Part shown: positions 1 through 6,501 of the stretch, piece by piece
How the letters are laid out: every line of letters begins with the position of its first letter
How positions within the stretch are numbered: the first letter of the stretch is position 1
Source: Planctomycetaceae bacterium
Lineage (GTDB): Bacteria > Planctomycetota > Planctomycetia > Pirellulales > Thermoguttaceae
Reading direction: 5' to 3'
NCBI GenBank assembly: GCA_031259095.1
Contig: JAIRLW010000163.1
Span: forward strand, 1 to 8,555
DNA length: 8,555 nucleotides
Notes under the pieces: model-generated
What the model was told of the DNA's origin: nothing
What the model saw: only the letters and a program-made list of their open reading frames with translations
Database searches by the model: none
Program-made: the position numbers and the translations under genes

Positions 1-178
1 TTCACTGTTTTTGTCCGGTAGGTTTCTTTTTAGCATCAATCATTCTTTTGACTCTGCATAATGAAACAGTTTACCCGATCCGCGAAATAGAAGACCCGAA
101 TTTTCAGCGTTGCGCGGGATTTACCTAAACAAATTTGTAAACAAAAAATGAACAATTTTTGAAAACAATCAGAAAGAA

Positions 179-1657
179 TTAATCATCAGCCTGATCGCCG
201 TCTTTAATAACAAACGTTGCGCGAAGTCTTGCAACTTCAGCAGCGAGACCGGCTTGTTTGACACTTCGCAAAACTTCTTCAAAATTTTTATAAGCAGCCG
301 GAGCCTCGTCAAGCGGATAACGTCGGCAATTTGTTAAAATATTGTCGTTTTCCATCTCCTGATCCACCATTTTTTGGTCAAGCGTTTTAATAGCGTTACG
401 GCGTCCCATTACTCGGCCCGCGCCATGATTGATACTGTACGCGGTTAATTCCGCACCGGATAAACCAACCATCACCGCAGAACCTCCGCGAGGATTGCCC
501 GGTAACAAAATCGGATGTCCGGTGGTTTCAAACGGCGTTCCTTTCAACGCATGATGTCCAGCCGGAAACGCACGAGTTGCGCCTTTTCGATGAACCAACA
601 CCGATTGATCATGCCAGTTTTCACGCCGCACAATATTGTGACTAATAAAATACACCAACGACGCTTTGACGGCGGGAAAAACTTCCCGAAACGATTCCCA
701 CACCAACACATTGATTAAAAGATGATTTATTGTTGCAAAATTTGCGCCGAGCGCCATATCGTCGAGATAATCGTTTGCGGAATGCGAACCGACCGGAGCA
801 TACGCCATTTCACGATCTCCGCCGGGATAAGGAATTCCCCATTCTTTGAATTTACGCTGTAATATTTTGAATTGTTCTGTCGCCAAAATGTTACCGAAAC
901 CGCGTGAACCGCAATGCGATAAAAACGCAACATAACCATCTTTCAATCCGAAAATTTCAGCAGTTTTCCGCATTTGTTTGTCGTCATTTACCGAAACAAT
1001 TTCACATTCGCCAAAATGATTACCGCCGCCGTAGGAACCGAATTGAGTCATTTTTTCACTGAATTGTGACAAATATTTTTCCTTCACAATCCGGTTAAGC
1101 CGGTGTTCCAACGCTTCAATCGATTTATCGTGACCGAAATGAATGGAATCTTCGCAACGTTGCGTCCATTCAAAAGGAATCCCGAATTGTTCACAAATAG
1201 ATTCGGAGGCGCCTTTGATCACCGCTTGCCGTGTTAAGTTTTCGGAAAACTTTTTACCTTTCGGAACACTTCTTTGACCGGCGCCGGCTCCAGTTGGTAT
1301 CCGTTCACAAATGGCTTTGATTAAATGCCGACGGATTTTTTGTTCTTTAATTTCTTCCGCCGGCAAATCAAATTGTAACAAGGACATCGAGCATTTTATA
1401 TCAACACCAACCGGACCCGGAAAAACATGCGACGGCGATACCATGACGCAACCAATCGGCACGCCATATCCGACATGAGCATCGGGATTCAGAATCACTT
1501 CTGTAACACCGGTTGCACATCGTGCGTTGACGGCTTGTCCCAATGTTTTGTCGTCAAATGTAGCGCGAATCGCCGCCGTTCCAATCACCGGAATCGGAGG
1601 ACAGGAATCTGAAACAAGTTTGGAAATCGCGGCATTTTCTGTAGGAATCAGTTGCAT
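179..1657 (-). CDS. rtcB: RtcB-family RNA-splicing ligase
   Basis: This is a 492-residue RtcB, the GTP- and Mn-dependent ligase that joins RNA 3'-phosphate (or 2',3'-cyclic phosphate) ends to 5'-OH ends, used in RNA repair and tRNA splicing. All signature blocks are present in order: NPDAHVGYGVPIG (57-69), GVDIKCSM (84-91) with metal ligands D86 and C89, GGGNHF (210-215) with N213 and H214, LSHCGSRGFG (246-255) with H248, ISHNIVRRE (338-346) with H340, and NHGAGRVMGRRNA (410-422), whose H411 corresponds to the histidine that carries GMP. The C-terminal EVLRSVKQAGLAAEVARLR block is also typical. The usual GVDIGCGM is GVDIKCSM here, but D and C are kept. The ATG start is preceded by no clear Shine-Dalgarno sequence. 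The gene stands alone: there is no RtcA or RtcR gene beside it. Family assignment is secure; the in vivo substrate is unknown. Confidence 0.97.
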   Translation of the reverse strand: MQLIPTENAAISKLVSDSCPPIPVIGTAAIRATFDDKTLGQAVNARCATGVTEVILNPDAHVGYGVPIGCVMVSPSHVFPGPVGVDIKCSMSLLQFDLPAEEIKEQKIRRHLIKAICERIPTGAGAGQRSVPKGKKFSENLTRQAVIKGASESICEQFGIPFEWTQRCEDSIHFGHDKSIEALEHRLNRIVKEKYLSQFSEKMTQFGSYGGGNHFGECEIVSVNDDKQMRKTAEIFGLKDGYVAFLSHCGSRGFGNILATEQFKILQRKFKEWGIPYPGGDREMAYAPVGSHSANDYLDDMALGANFATINHLLINVLVWESFREVFPAVKASLVYFISHNIVRRENWHDQSVLVHRKGATRAFPAGHHALKGTPFETTGHPILLPGNPRGGSAVMVGLSGAELTAYSINHGAGRVMGRRNAIKTLDQKMVDQEMENDNILTNCRRYPLDEAPAAYKNFEEVLRSVKQAGLAAEVARLRATFVIKDGDQADD

Positions 1658-1811
1658 GGTTAAAAATACTGCCTTAATAGTTTCTTTAATATCTTTACAC
1701 GGTAAGAAATTTCGTAACTATTCAATGGAATTTTCAGAAAGATTTCGAGTTCATTTTTATATTCATTACACTTTAAATTCGTTTTTTATAACAAAAAAAT
1801 AACGTTATACA

Positions 1812-1968
1812 TTTTTTGTCCCGCTAGGGACTATTGATAGTGGAGAGTGTTCGCAAGCGGAGTTACTGTCGTTAGGGTAAAAAATCCACATGCAATACTA
1901 TCCACTTTCCGCTATCAACTCTCCACTAAAAAGTTCTACCAACATATTGTCCCTAACGGGACAGAAAA
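1812..1968. repeat. Composite inverted-repeat element (GTCCC arms around heptamer arrays)
   Basis: Outer arms at 1817-1831 and 1949-1963 are inverted copies that match at 14 of 15 positions, and each arm is itself a small palindrome (GTCCC, four bases, GGGAC). Between them lie oppositely oriented arrays of 7-bp units. On the minus strand, 1899-1926 is four exact heptamers of the form G(T/C)(T/G)GA(T/G/A)A followed by GTATTGC; on the plus strand, two such units at 1833-1846 are followed by a GC-rich CGCAAGCG. The same heptamers recur at 5101-5128. The layout resembles a small non-autonomous palindromic element, but I see no target-site duplication and no coding capacity. The rest of 1658-1811, upstream of rtcB, is AT-rich and I see no convincing promoter in it. 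Confidence 0.6.
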
Positions 1969-1986
1969 ATAAACATTCAACACACC

Positions 1987-2114
1987 ACTGAATAATTACG
2001 GGGAAAACTTCACTACTGAATAGTTACAAGAAATTTCCTGACTATTTTGGAATTTTGTGGAGTAGCGGGAACATTGTTTTAGGTCAAGAATCAGGAGGTA
2101 GGCGACGTTTTGCC
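1987..2114 (+). repeat. Dispersed intergenic element R2, copy A
   Basis: The core at 2088-2114 reads GAATCA then GGAGGTAGGCGACG and TTTTGCC. Close copies occur at 3102-3124 and 6409-6439. Upstream, copies A and B share GGAATTTTGTG (2049-2059), then ATTGTT (2073-2078), and a pair of 13-bp direct repeats of the ACTGAATAATTAC type (1987-1999 and 2015-2027). A perfect AGGAGG (2093-2098) lies 11 nt before a TTG (2110), so the element resembles a ribosome-binding site plus start codon, but the frame that follows runs into the C-terminus of the convergent membrane-protein gene and is not convincing as a gene. Function unknown. Confidence 0.55.
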
Positions 2115-2218
2115 AAAAAGTTTTCACCCACAGTCGCGTCAATTGCGATTTACCCGACGCCAACAGGCAATGCCTCTCATAAAGATTTTGATCATTGAAT
2201 TCGATAGACAGTTACGGT

Positions 2219-2893
2219 TTATTCTGCGGGTGCGGCGTTGGATAGGACAACCGGAGCAAGAGTTGGCAAGGCGGATGCGGGGATCCGCGTGTAATTGTAA
2301 TAAAAAAATTCGGTCATCAATATGAGGACGGCAAGCGATAATGCCATCACCGAAACACCAAGCAGAGTTTGAAACAAATCATTTTCTTTTCTGTATTTAT
2401 AAAACAGAAACGGAACCGCGACAATTCCTGCTCCACCAACAAAATCAAAACCAAGCAGATAATAGATAGTAGAAGAAAAACCGACGCCAAGTTCTTTGTA
2501 AGGTTGAAAAACCAACAGAATAATATTGATCGTAATCAACGCCAACAATAAAAATCCGCCTGCTGTTAAACACAATCCGGCGCCGATTTCTATTGATTCA
2601 CCTTTTTCTTTTCTTTTTTCTTCTTTTTTCTTCTTTTTTCCACTGGTTTTACTGTTTTTTCGGACGGTATCAATATTTATTTCCGGCAACGCGGTTTCTT
2701 CCGGTTCATTATTTGTCAGGAAAGTTGAAGGAACTTCGCCCAAATTTTCACTTTCCGGTAATTCCGTTTCGTCTGAAAGAGAGTTAAGAGGATTATCCGA
2801 GAAGAGTGCATCAATTCCGTTTTCGTTATTTTCTTCATCGAAATTGAAGTTAAAATCGAGATCATCCGATTTATTTTCATTATCTTGAGACAC
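2219..2893 (-). CDS. Hypothetical membrane protein with acidic N-terminus and three predicted TM segments
   Basis: I do not recognise this 224-residue protein. Residues 1-75 are very acidic and Asn/Asp/Glu-rich and probably disordered. A basic stretch at 86-97 (KKKKKEEKRKEK) precedes three hydrophobic segments at about 104-129, 138-165 and 175-198, and a short Ala/Pro-rich tail follows. There is no signal peptide, so the N-terminus is likely cytoplasmic by the positive-inside rule, leaving the C-terminus outside. The start is a GTG at 2893 with a clear AGGAG Shine-Dalgarno six bases upstream, one of the better ribosome sites in the window; an internal in-frame ATG further in lacks one. No catalytic motif is visible. 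The gene is isolated, with repeat-rich DNA on both sides, so context gives no function. The protein is real on grounds of start signal and membrane pattern; its role is open. Confidence 0.8.
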   Translation of the reverse strand: MSQDNENKSDDLDFNFNFDEENNENGIDALFSDNPLNSLSDETELPESENLGEVPSTFLTNNEPEETALPEINIDTVRKNSKTSGKKKKKEEKRKEKGESIEIGAGLCLTAGGFLLLALITINIILLVFQPYKELGVGFSSTIYYLLGFDFVGGAGIVAVPFLFYKYRKENDLFQTLLGVSVMALSLAVLILMTEFFYYNYTRIPASALPTLAPVVLSNAAPAE

Positions 2894-3018
2894 GGGATTC
2901 TCCTACTTCATCATCGGGTCAATACTAAAGTCAGAAAAAAACTCTATTCATCGTATATCGACCAAACGATCAACGATATTTTATTGTATTTCCCATTATT
3001 TGCAAGTTCCTGAAAAAA

Positions 3019-3124
3019 ACTGATTATTCACAGGCTGGTTATTAAAATGGGTAAAATTTTCAGGTTGTTTCGGAATTTTGTGTGATCATTGTTCACGTGA
3101 AGAATCCAAGAGGTAGGCGATGTT
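3019..3124 (+). repeat. Dispersed intergenic element R2, copy B
   Basis: This is a second copy of the element at 1987-2114. It has the same order: paired CTGATTATT/CTGGTTATT units (3020-3028 and about 3035-3043), CGGAATTTTGTG (3071-3082), ATTGTT (3088-3093), and a core GAATCCAAGAGGTAGGCGA from 3102 onward. It diverges after GATGTT, so the TTTTGCC end is missing. It sits upstream of the membrane-protein gene start (2893) but in the opposite orientation. Confidence 0.5.
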
Positions 3125-3133
3125 ATCTATCTT

Positions 3134-3230
3134 TTGTCCCAACAGTCCTTATTCTCCCATTTGTCCCTAACATTTTTTCAGTGAAGGGATATTAAGGGAT
3201 ATTAGGGACAAATGGAACATGAAGGGACAA
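3134..3230. repeat. R3: 9-bp-period GTCCC array with inverted partner (hairpin)
   Basis: GTCCC-like pentamers start at 3136, 3145, 3154 and 3163, an exact 9-bp spacing. On the opposite strand, GGGAY pentamers follow at 3186, 3196, 3205 and 3224. The two halves can pair: CCATTTGTCCCTAA (3157-3170) is perfectly complementary to 3202-3215 (14 bp), and TTGTCCC (3134-3140) to 3224-3230. This makes a nested stem of at least 21 bp with a loop of about 31 nt. Similar arrays occur at 6827-6863 and 8464-8516. It could act as a terminator for read-through from either side, but no U-tract follows. Confidence 0.6.
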
Positions 3231-3325
3231 CATTTTCCATGATCAATTGTTCAAGGTTATTCATTGAGCGGATACGTTGACAATGTAGGCGGTGTATGTA
3301 ATAATTTTGAAAAATGTAATTGCGG

Positions 3326-3528
3326 TTGGGAATTTCTAAAAATATTATTTTTAAGGATAAAAATTTCCCGCAAAAACACAAAGTTCACAAAGAAAAATGG
3401 TAATCGTTCACAAGTAAGTTTATTATTTTTATTCGGATAATAAAATTTCTTATCAATTGTTTTCATTGAAAACGAGGGTGTTCTTTGTGGTTTTGTGAGA
3501 TGTCATTTGAATTTTTAGAAATTTCCGG
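3326..3528. repeat. Inverted pair of R1 motifs enclosing inverted CACAAAG units
   Basis: TTGGGAATTTCTAAAAATAT (3326-3345) and its inverted partner at 3509-3528 (reading CCGGAAATTTCTAAAAATTC on the minus strand) bracket about 160 bp of AT-rich DNA. Inside them, two direct CACAAAG units (3377-3383, 3386-3392, 9-bp period) face inverted CTTTGTG and TTTTGTG units (3483-3489, 3491-3497). R1 also occurs at 5154-5174, 6782-6801 and 8412-8431. A TTGCGG hexamer (3320) with a TATTAT 17 bp later (3343) could be a promoter for the gene at 3549, but in DNA this AT-rich it may be chance. No gene is supported in 3231-3548. Confidence 0.5.
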
Positions 3529-3548
3529 TTTCTTTTTGATTATTTCCA

Positions 3549-4670
3549 ATGCCTTTTGAACGACTTTCTGCCTCTGACCTCGACAACACCGCAAACAAGG
3601 CGGTTACTGCCTTGCAAAAGGGACAAATTGTTGTCCTGCCGACGGAAACTGTTTACGGTTTTGCGGTTCGGGCATTCGATGAAGCAGCGGTTGAACGTTT
3701 GATTCAACTAAAAAAACGGTCGGAAAATCACCCGTTGACGTTGGCATTTTCGGGAATGGAATCAATTTATGATTTTGTGCCGGAAATGGAACCTTTGGCT
3801 CTTCGTTTGGCGCGGCGTTGTTTACCTGGTCCGGTCAGTTTGGTTTTAGATATTCCTCCTCGCGAAAGTGATTTTTATCTGTTGCCGCCGGCAGTTCAAA
3901 ATGCGGCGTCGCAAACGGTTTCTCAGGGCAAAACGGTTTGTTTTCGAGTTCCCAACCATCCCGTAACATTGAAGGTTTTGACCCAATTAGGTGAACCGAT
4001 TATTTTGACCAGCGCAAACCGAACAGGTCAAGGTGAAAAATTGACCACCGACGAAATCATTGCTGAATTAGGAAATGGAATTGATTTGATCGTTGACGAT
4101 GGTAGGTGTCTTGAAATGAAGCCGTCCACTGTTCTTAGGGTTTCGGCGGGACATTATTCTATTTTGCGGGAAGGCGCGCTCAAACGGGAAACGCTTGAAC
4201 GGTTGACGGCACGAATGATTTTGTTTGTCTGCACGGGTAATACTTGCCGAAGTCCAATGGCGGAAAGGATTTGTGAACATCTGATTGCGGAACGTCTTCG
4301 TTGTTCGCTTAATCAGTTGGAGGAACACGGTTTTGTGGTTCTTTCGGCGGGAGTTGCGGTTGGCAATGCTGCACTGGCGAATCCTTATGCGATTGAAGTC
4401 CTTCGGAATCGAGGACTTGACCTGACCGATCATCGGTCGCAACAGTTGAATGAAACACATGTACGGTTTGCCGATCACATTTTTGCGATGACACGAAAAC
4501 ATCGTGAAACAATTCTTTCCCATTGGCTTAGTGCGGATACACGGTTAAATGTTCTTCGTACTGACGGCGGTGATATTGCCGATCCCTTTGGTTGTTCGGA
4601 AAGTGTTTATGAAACGTGTGCGCAACAAATTGAACTGGAAATTGCTAAACGTCTTGATGAAATTTTATGA
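3549..4670 (+). CDS. Fusion: TsaC/YwlC-type threonylcarbamoyl-AMP synthase + YwlE-like low-molecular-weight phosphatase
   Basis: The protein has 373 residues and two enzymes. Residues ~10-212 are a YrdC/Sua5 domain that makes threonylcarbamoyl-AMP from threonine, bicarbonate and ATP for the t6A37 tRNA modification: VVLPTETVYGFAV (28-40), LKKRSENHPL (54-63), PGPVSLVLD (93-101), TSAN (154-157) and the PSTVLRV...ILREGAL end (192-211). The C-terminal Sua5 domain of long homologues is absent. Instead residues ~223-373 form a low-molecular-weight phosphatase, with P-loop VCTGNTCRSP (C228-X5-R234) and general acid in DPFG (D345). The loop has Thr (T232) where tyrosine phosphatases usually have Ile; in Bacillus YwlE that Thr favours phosphoarginine. 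The linker (212-222) is short with no stop, so this is a true fusion. The ATG start has no obvious Shine-Dalgarno. The next gene overlaps its stop. Domain calls are firm; phosphatase substrate is inferred. Confidence 0.94.
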   Translation: MPFERLSASDLDNTANKAVTALQKGQIVVLPTETVYGFAVRAFDEAAVERLIQLKKRSENHPLTLAFSGMESIYDFVPEMEPLALRLARRCLPGPVSLVLDIPPRESDFYLLPPAVQNAASQTVSQGKTVCFRVPNHPVTLKVLTQLGEPIILTSANRTGQGEKLTTDEIIAELGNGIDLIVDDGRCLEMKPSTVLRVSAGHYSILREGALKRETLERLTARMILFVCTGNTCRSPMAERICEHLIAERLRCSLNQLEEHGFVVLSAGVAVGNAALANPYAIEVLRNRGLDLTDHRSQQLNETHVRFADHIFAMTRKHRETILSHWLSADTRLNVLRTDGGDIADPFGCSESVYETCAQQIELEIAKRLDEIL

Positions 4671-5098
4671 AACGGTATGGTTATACGTTATTGGAAATTC
4701 TGATAGCGACCGCGATTCTCCTTCTTGGGTTAACCGCGATACTGGGAATTATGCGTTCAACTCATCAGCGGTCAGTTGCCGCCGCAGATTTAGCAGACGC
4801 TCAACTTGCTTGTCAAACTCTTCTCAATGAATTTTTGGCTCAGCAATCCCGAATTAAACCGATGGAAGCAAAACCGATTGAAGGATTACCAAATTGGAAA
4901 ATCACGGCTGCCGTGTATCCGGCAACACAACCCGGACTTTTTACGATACATGTTACCGCACAAAAATTCGATTTCAATACAAAAATGCCGACCGGAATAA
5001 TGTACCAATTACTCCGCTGGGTACCGCAAGACCGCGTTGAAATTCCCGAAAATAATGAAACTATCGAAGGAATCCAACTCCTCGAAAACCCGTTTTAG
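4667..5098 (+). CDS. Prepilin-type N-terminal cleavage/methylation protein (minor pseudopilin, GspI/PilV-like)
   Basis: The 143-residue protein opens with a class III prepilin signal: MKRYG, then YTLLE and a hydrophobic helix (about residues 7-29, ILIATAILLLGLTAILGI). Prepilin peptidase would cut after G5, leaving Tyr at +1 and the conserved Glu at +5 (E10). The rest is a small globular domain without cysteines to crosslink it. Size and the LLEILIA motif resemble minor pseudopilins of type II secretion or type IV pili, which assemble at the inner membrane into a periplasmic pseudopilus. The exact subclass cannot be fixed. The ATG overlaps the TGA of the upstream fusion gene (ATGA), so translation is probably coupled. 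No other pilus gene is in the window. Confidence 0.85.
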   Translation: MKRYGYTLLEILIATAILLLGLTAILGIMRSTHQRSVAAADLADAQLACQTLLNEFLAQQSRIKPMEAKPIEGLPNWKITAAVYPATQPGLFTIHVTAQKFDFNTKMPTGIMYQLLRWVPQDRVEIPENNETIEGIQLLENPF

Positions 5099-5100
5099 TA

Positions 5101-5140
5101 GTTGAGAGTGGACAGTTGATAGTGGATAGTATCGCAAGCG
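5101..5140 (+). repeat. Heptamer tandem repeat
   Basis: Four exact 7-bp units (GTTGAGA, GTGGACA, GTTGATA, GTGGATA) run from 5101 to 5128 and are followed by GTATCGCAAGCG. The array begins two bases after the prepilin stop codon. The same units and the same GTATYGC tail appear inverted at 1892-1926 and partly at 1833-1860, so this is a dispersed short tandem repeat family. Confidence 0.65.
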
Positions 5141-5153
5141 TTATGTTTTACCG

Positions 5154-5244
5154 TAGGGAACTTCTAAAAATTCGTTTTTTGATCGACCGAAATCGACTAA
5201 AATCGATTTTGGTCGATTTCAGTCGAAGTTTTTAGACGTTTTCC
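5154..5244. repeat. 44-bp near-perfect palindrome flanked by inverted R1 motifs, between convergent genes
   Basis: Bases 5183-5226 form a spacer-less palindrome centred between 5204 and 5205. By direct pairing, 20 of 22 positions match; the core AAAATCGATTTT (5199-5210) is perfect. The two mismatches (5188/5221 and 5198/5211) would each be a G-U wobble in RNA of one strand. It is flanked by R1 (TAGGGAACTTCTAAAAATTC, 5154-5173) and by a degenerate inverted R1 (5224-5244). It lies between the ends of the prepilin (+) and glycosyltransferase (-) genes, so a bidirectional terminator role is plausible, although no long U-tract follows on either side. Confidence 0.7.
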
Positions 5245-5279
5245 ATAAGGTATTTTGAGAGATTCCCCATCGGAAAAAC

Positions 5280-6287
5280 TCATGCGGCGTAATGATTATT
5301 TGGTTGCAGATTGTCGATTTGCGGCGTAACAACTTGTAATTCGCCGACCGTTGTTTCTACTCCGTCCATATCCGCGATAATATAAACAGGGCGTTGTTTT
5401 GTTTCTTTCAAAATACGTCCGAGATATTCTCCTTGAATACCGCTGGAAATCATCTGCATGGCTCCAAAGAAAAGGATCAAGGAAAGTAATGTTGGATAAC
5501 CCGGCTGATCAATACCGTACAAAATTGTCCAGATAATATTGCCGATGGCGTAAGCGGAAGCAGTGCAGGCGAAAAAGAGACCAAGATAAGTCCAGATTCG
5601 TAACGGTAATGTTGTTGATGCGGTTAATCCGTCCAGAGCGAAATTCCAAAGTTTCCAGTAATTCCATTTTGTTTTACCGGCAATTCGTTCCGGTTGGTCG
5701 TACAAAACGCCGCAACTGCGAAAACCAACCCAATGAAACATTTCCTTCATAAATTGGGTACGTTCCTGCATTTGCAAAACGGCATTGACCGCGTTCCGGT
5801 TTAACAGACGGAAGTCGCCGGTATCGCGCGGAATGGGTTGTTCGGAAATCATGTTGAAAATCCGATAAAAAATTTGAGAACTCCACCGTTTCAGAAAAGA
5901 TTCATCGTTCCGGTTTTTACGTGTTCCATAAACAATGTCGTAACCTTCTTTCCATTTTTCGAGAAAACGGGGAATGATTTCCGGCGGATGCTGGAGATCG
6001 ACGTCCATTGGAATCACCACATTTCCGGCGGCGTGTTTCAAACCGCAAAAAAGGGAGGCTTCTTTACCGAAACTTCTGGAAAGGGTGATAATTTTAACTC
6101 GCGGATCATTCCGGCGATATTGCCGAAGAATCTCCGCCGTCCGATCCGTACTGCCGCCGTCTATAAAAAGAAATTCATAAGTATATTCCGAAACAGTATT
6201 CATTACCGCGCGAACTCGTTCAATGAATAATGGAATCATCTCTTCTTCATTCAAAACAGGAACAAGAATCGTAATAACACAAGTCAT
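5280..6287 (-). CDS. Family 2 polyprenyl-phosphate glycosyltransferase (DPM1/GtrB-like)
   Basis: The 335-residue membrane-bound GT2 enzyme (numbered from the ATG at 6287) probably moves a sugar from a nucleotide donor onto undecaprenyl phosphate at the cytoplasmic face, to supply envelope glycan or lipid modification. Visible motifs are ITILVPVLNEE (6-16), FIDGGSTDRT (41-50), the metal-binding DVDLQHPP (D95 and D97, 95-102), DTGDFRLLNR (155-164), and AGKTKWNYWKL (203-213). Two membrane segments follow at about 227-256 and 265-285, then the GEYLGR...KQRPVY end (286-302) characteristic of the GtrB/CsbB/ArnC-type group. The first block has DGG where DDG is commoner; this also occurs in active GT2 enzymes. 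A TTG at 6296 would add three residues; I prefer ATG, as neither has a clear ribosome site. The sugar cannot be predicted. No flippase or acceptor-specific transferase is adjacent. Confidence 0.93.
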   Translation of the reverse strand: MTCVITILVPVLNEEEMIPLFIERVRAVMNTVSEYTYEFLFIDGGSTDRTAEILRQYRRNDPRVKIITLSRSFGKEASLFCGLKHAAGNVVIPMDVDLQHPPEIIPRFLEKWKEGYDIVYGTRKNRNDESFLKRWSSQIFYRIFNMISEQPIPRDTGDFRLLNRNAVNAVLQMQERTQFMKEMFHWVGFRSCGVLYDQPERIAGKTKWNYWKLWNFALDGLTASTTLPLRIWTYLGLFFACTASAYAIGNIIWTILYGIDQPGYPTLLSLILFFGAMQMISSGIQGEYLGRILKETKQRPVYIIADMDGVETTVGELQVVTPQIDNLQPNNHYAA

Positions 6288-6408
6288 CGGTTTCAAGAAA
6301 GTAAAAAGGAATCAGTCGGTTTGTTACGTTATCAATCGTCATAGACAATTGATCAAGATTGAAAAAAAAGATACTTTGAGCGGTTAAAAATTGTTCTTTT
6401 AGTTATGA

Positions 6409-6439
6409 GAATCATTAGGAGGTATAACGACGTTTTGCC
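6409..6439 (+). repeat. Dispersed intergenic element R2, copy C
   Basis: This third copy of the R2 core reads GAATCATTAGGAGGTATAA followed by CGACGTTTTGCC. AGGAGG (6417-6422) again lies 12 nt before a TTG (6435), and the following frame encodes only 11 residues (MPKSKEGDAAP) before TAA at 6468-6470. The first four residues match the frame of copy A. It sits between the glycosyltransferase start and the minus-strand terminator at 6472-6501. Whether the mini-frame is translated is unknown. Confidence 0.5.
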
Positions 6440-6471
6440 GAAAAGCAAAGAGGGAGACGCCGCACCGTAAC

Positions 6472-6501
6472 AAATAAAAACGGCAAACATCCTTGCCGTT
6501 T
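6472..6501 (-). terminator. Intrinsic terminator of a minus-strand transcript
   Basis: On the minus strand, a perfect 9-bp stem AAACGGCAA/TTGCCGTTT (6493-6501 with 6478-6486) with a 6-nt loop (6487-6492) runs straight into UUUUUAUUU. On the plus strand it is not followed by a T-run, so the terminator works leftwards. The nearest annotated minus-strand gene, the glycosyltransferase, starts further downstream at 6287, so this terminator must serve a separate transcript coming from about 6725. Confidence 0.8.

Noticed and set aside
1..36. Possible start of a minus-strand gene leaving the window (ATG at 34-36)
   Set aside because: Only 12 codons are visible and there is no Shine-Dalgarno or promoter.
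142..161. CAAAAA/TTTTTG hairpin after the rtcB stop as a terminator
   Set aside because: The stem is almost entirely A-T and too weak to call.
1427..1802. Plus-strand frames opposite rtcB
   Set aside because: They are antisense shadows of a gene with all catalytic motifs intact.
2110..2325. Plus-strand frame of 71 residues starting with TTG behind AGGAGG
   Set aside because: Its second half is antisense to the C-terminus of the better supported membrane-protein gene, composition is not protein-like, and the start region is part of a dispersed repeat.
2590..2645. Pyrimidine-rich tract as a simple repeat or regulatory site
   Set aside because: It is explained by the lysine/glutamate-rich coding segment of the membrane protein on the other strand.
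3257..3466. Minus-strand frame of 69 residues
   Set aside because: It overlies the R1 and CACAAAG repeats, is AT-driven in composition (Phe, Asn, Lys), and has no ribosome site.
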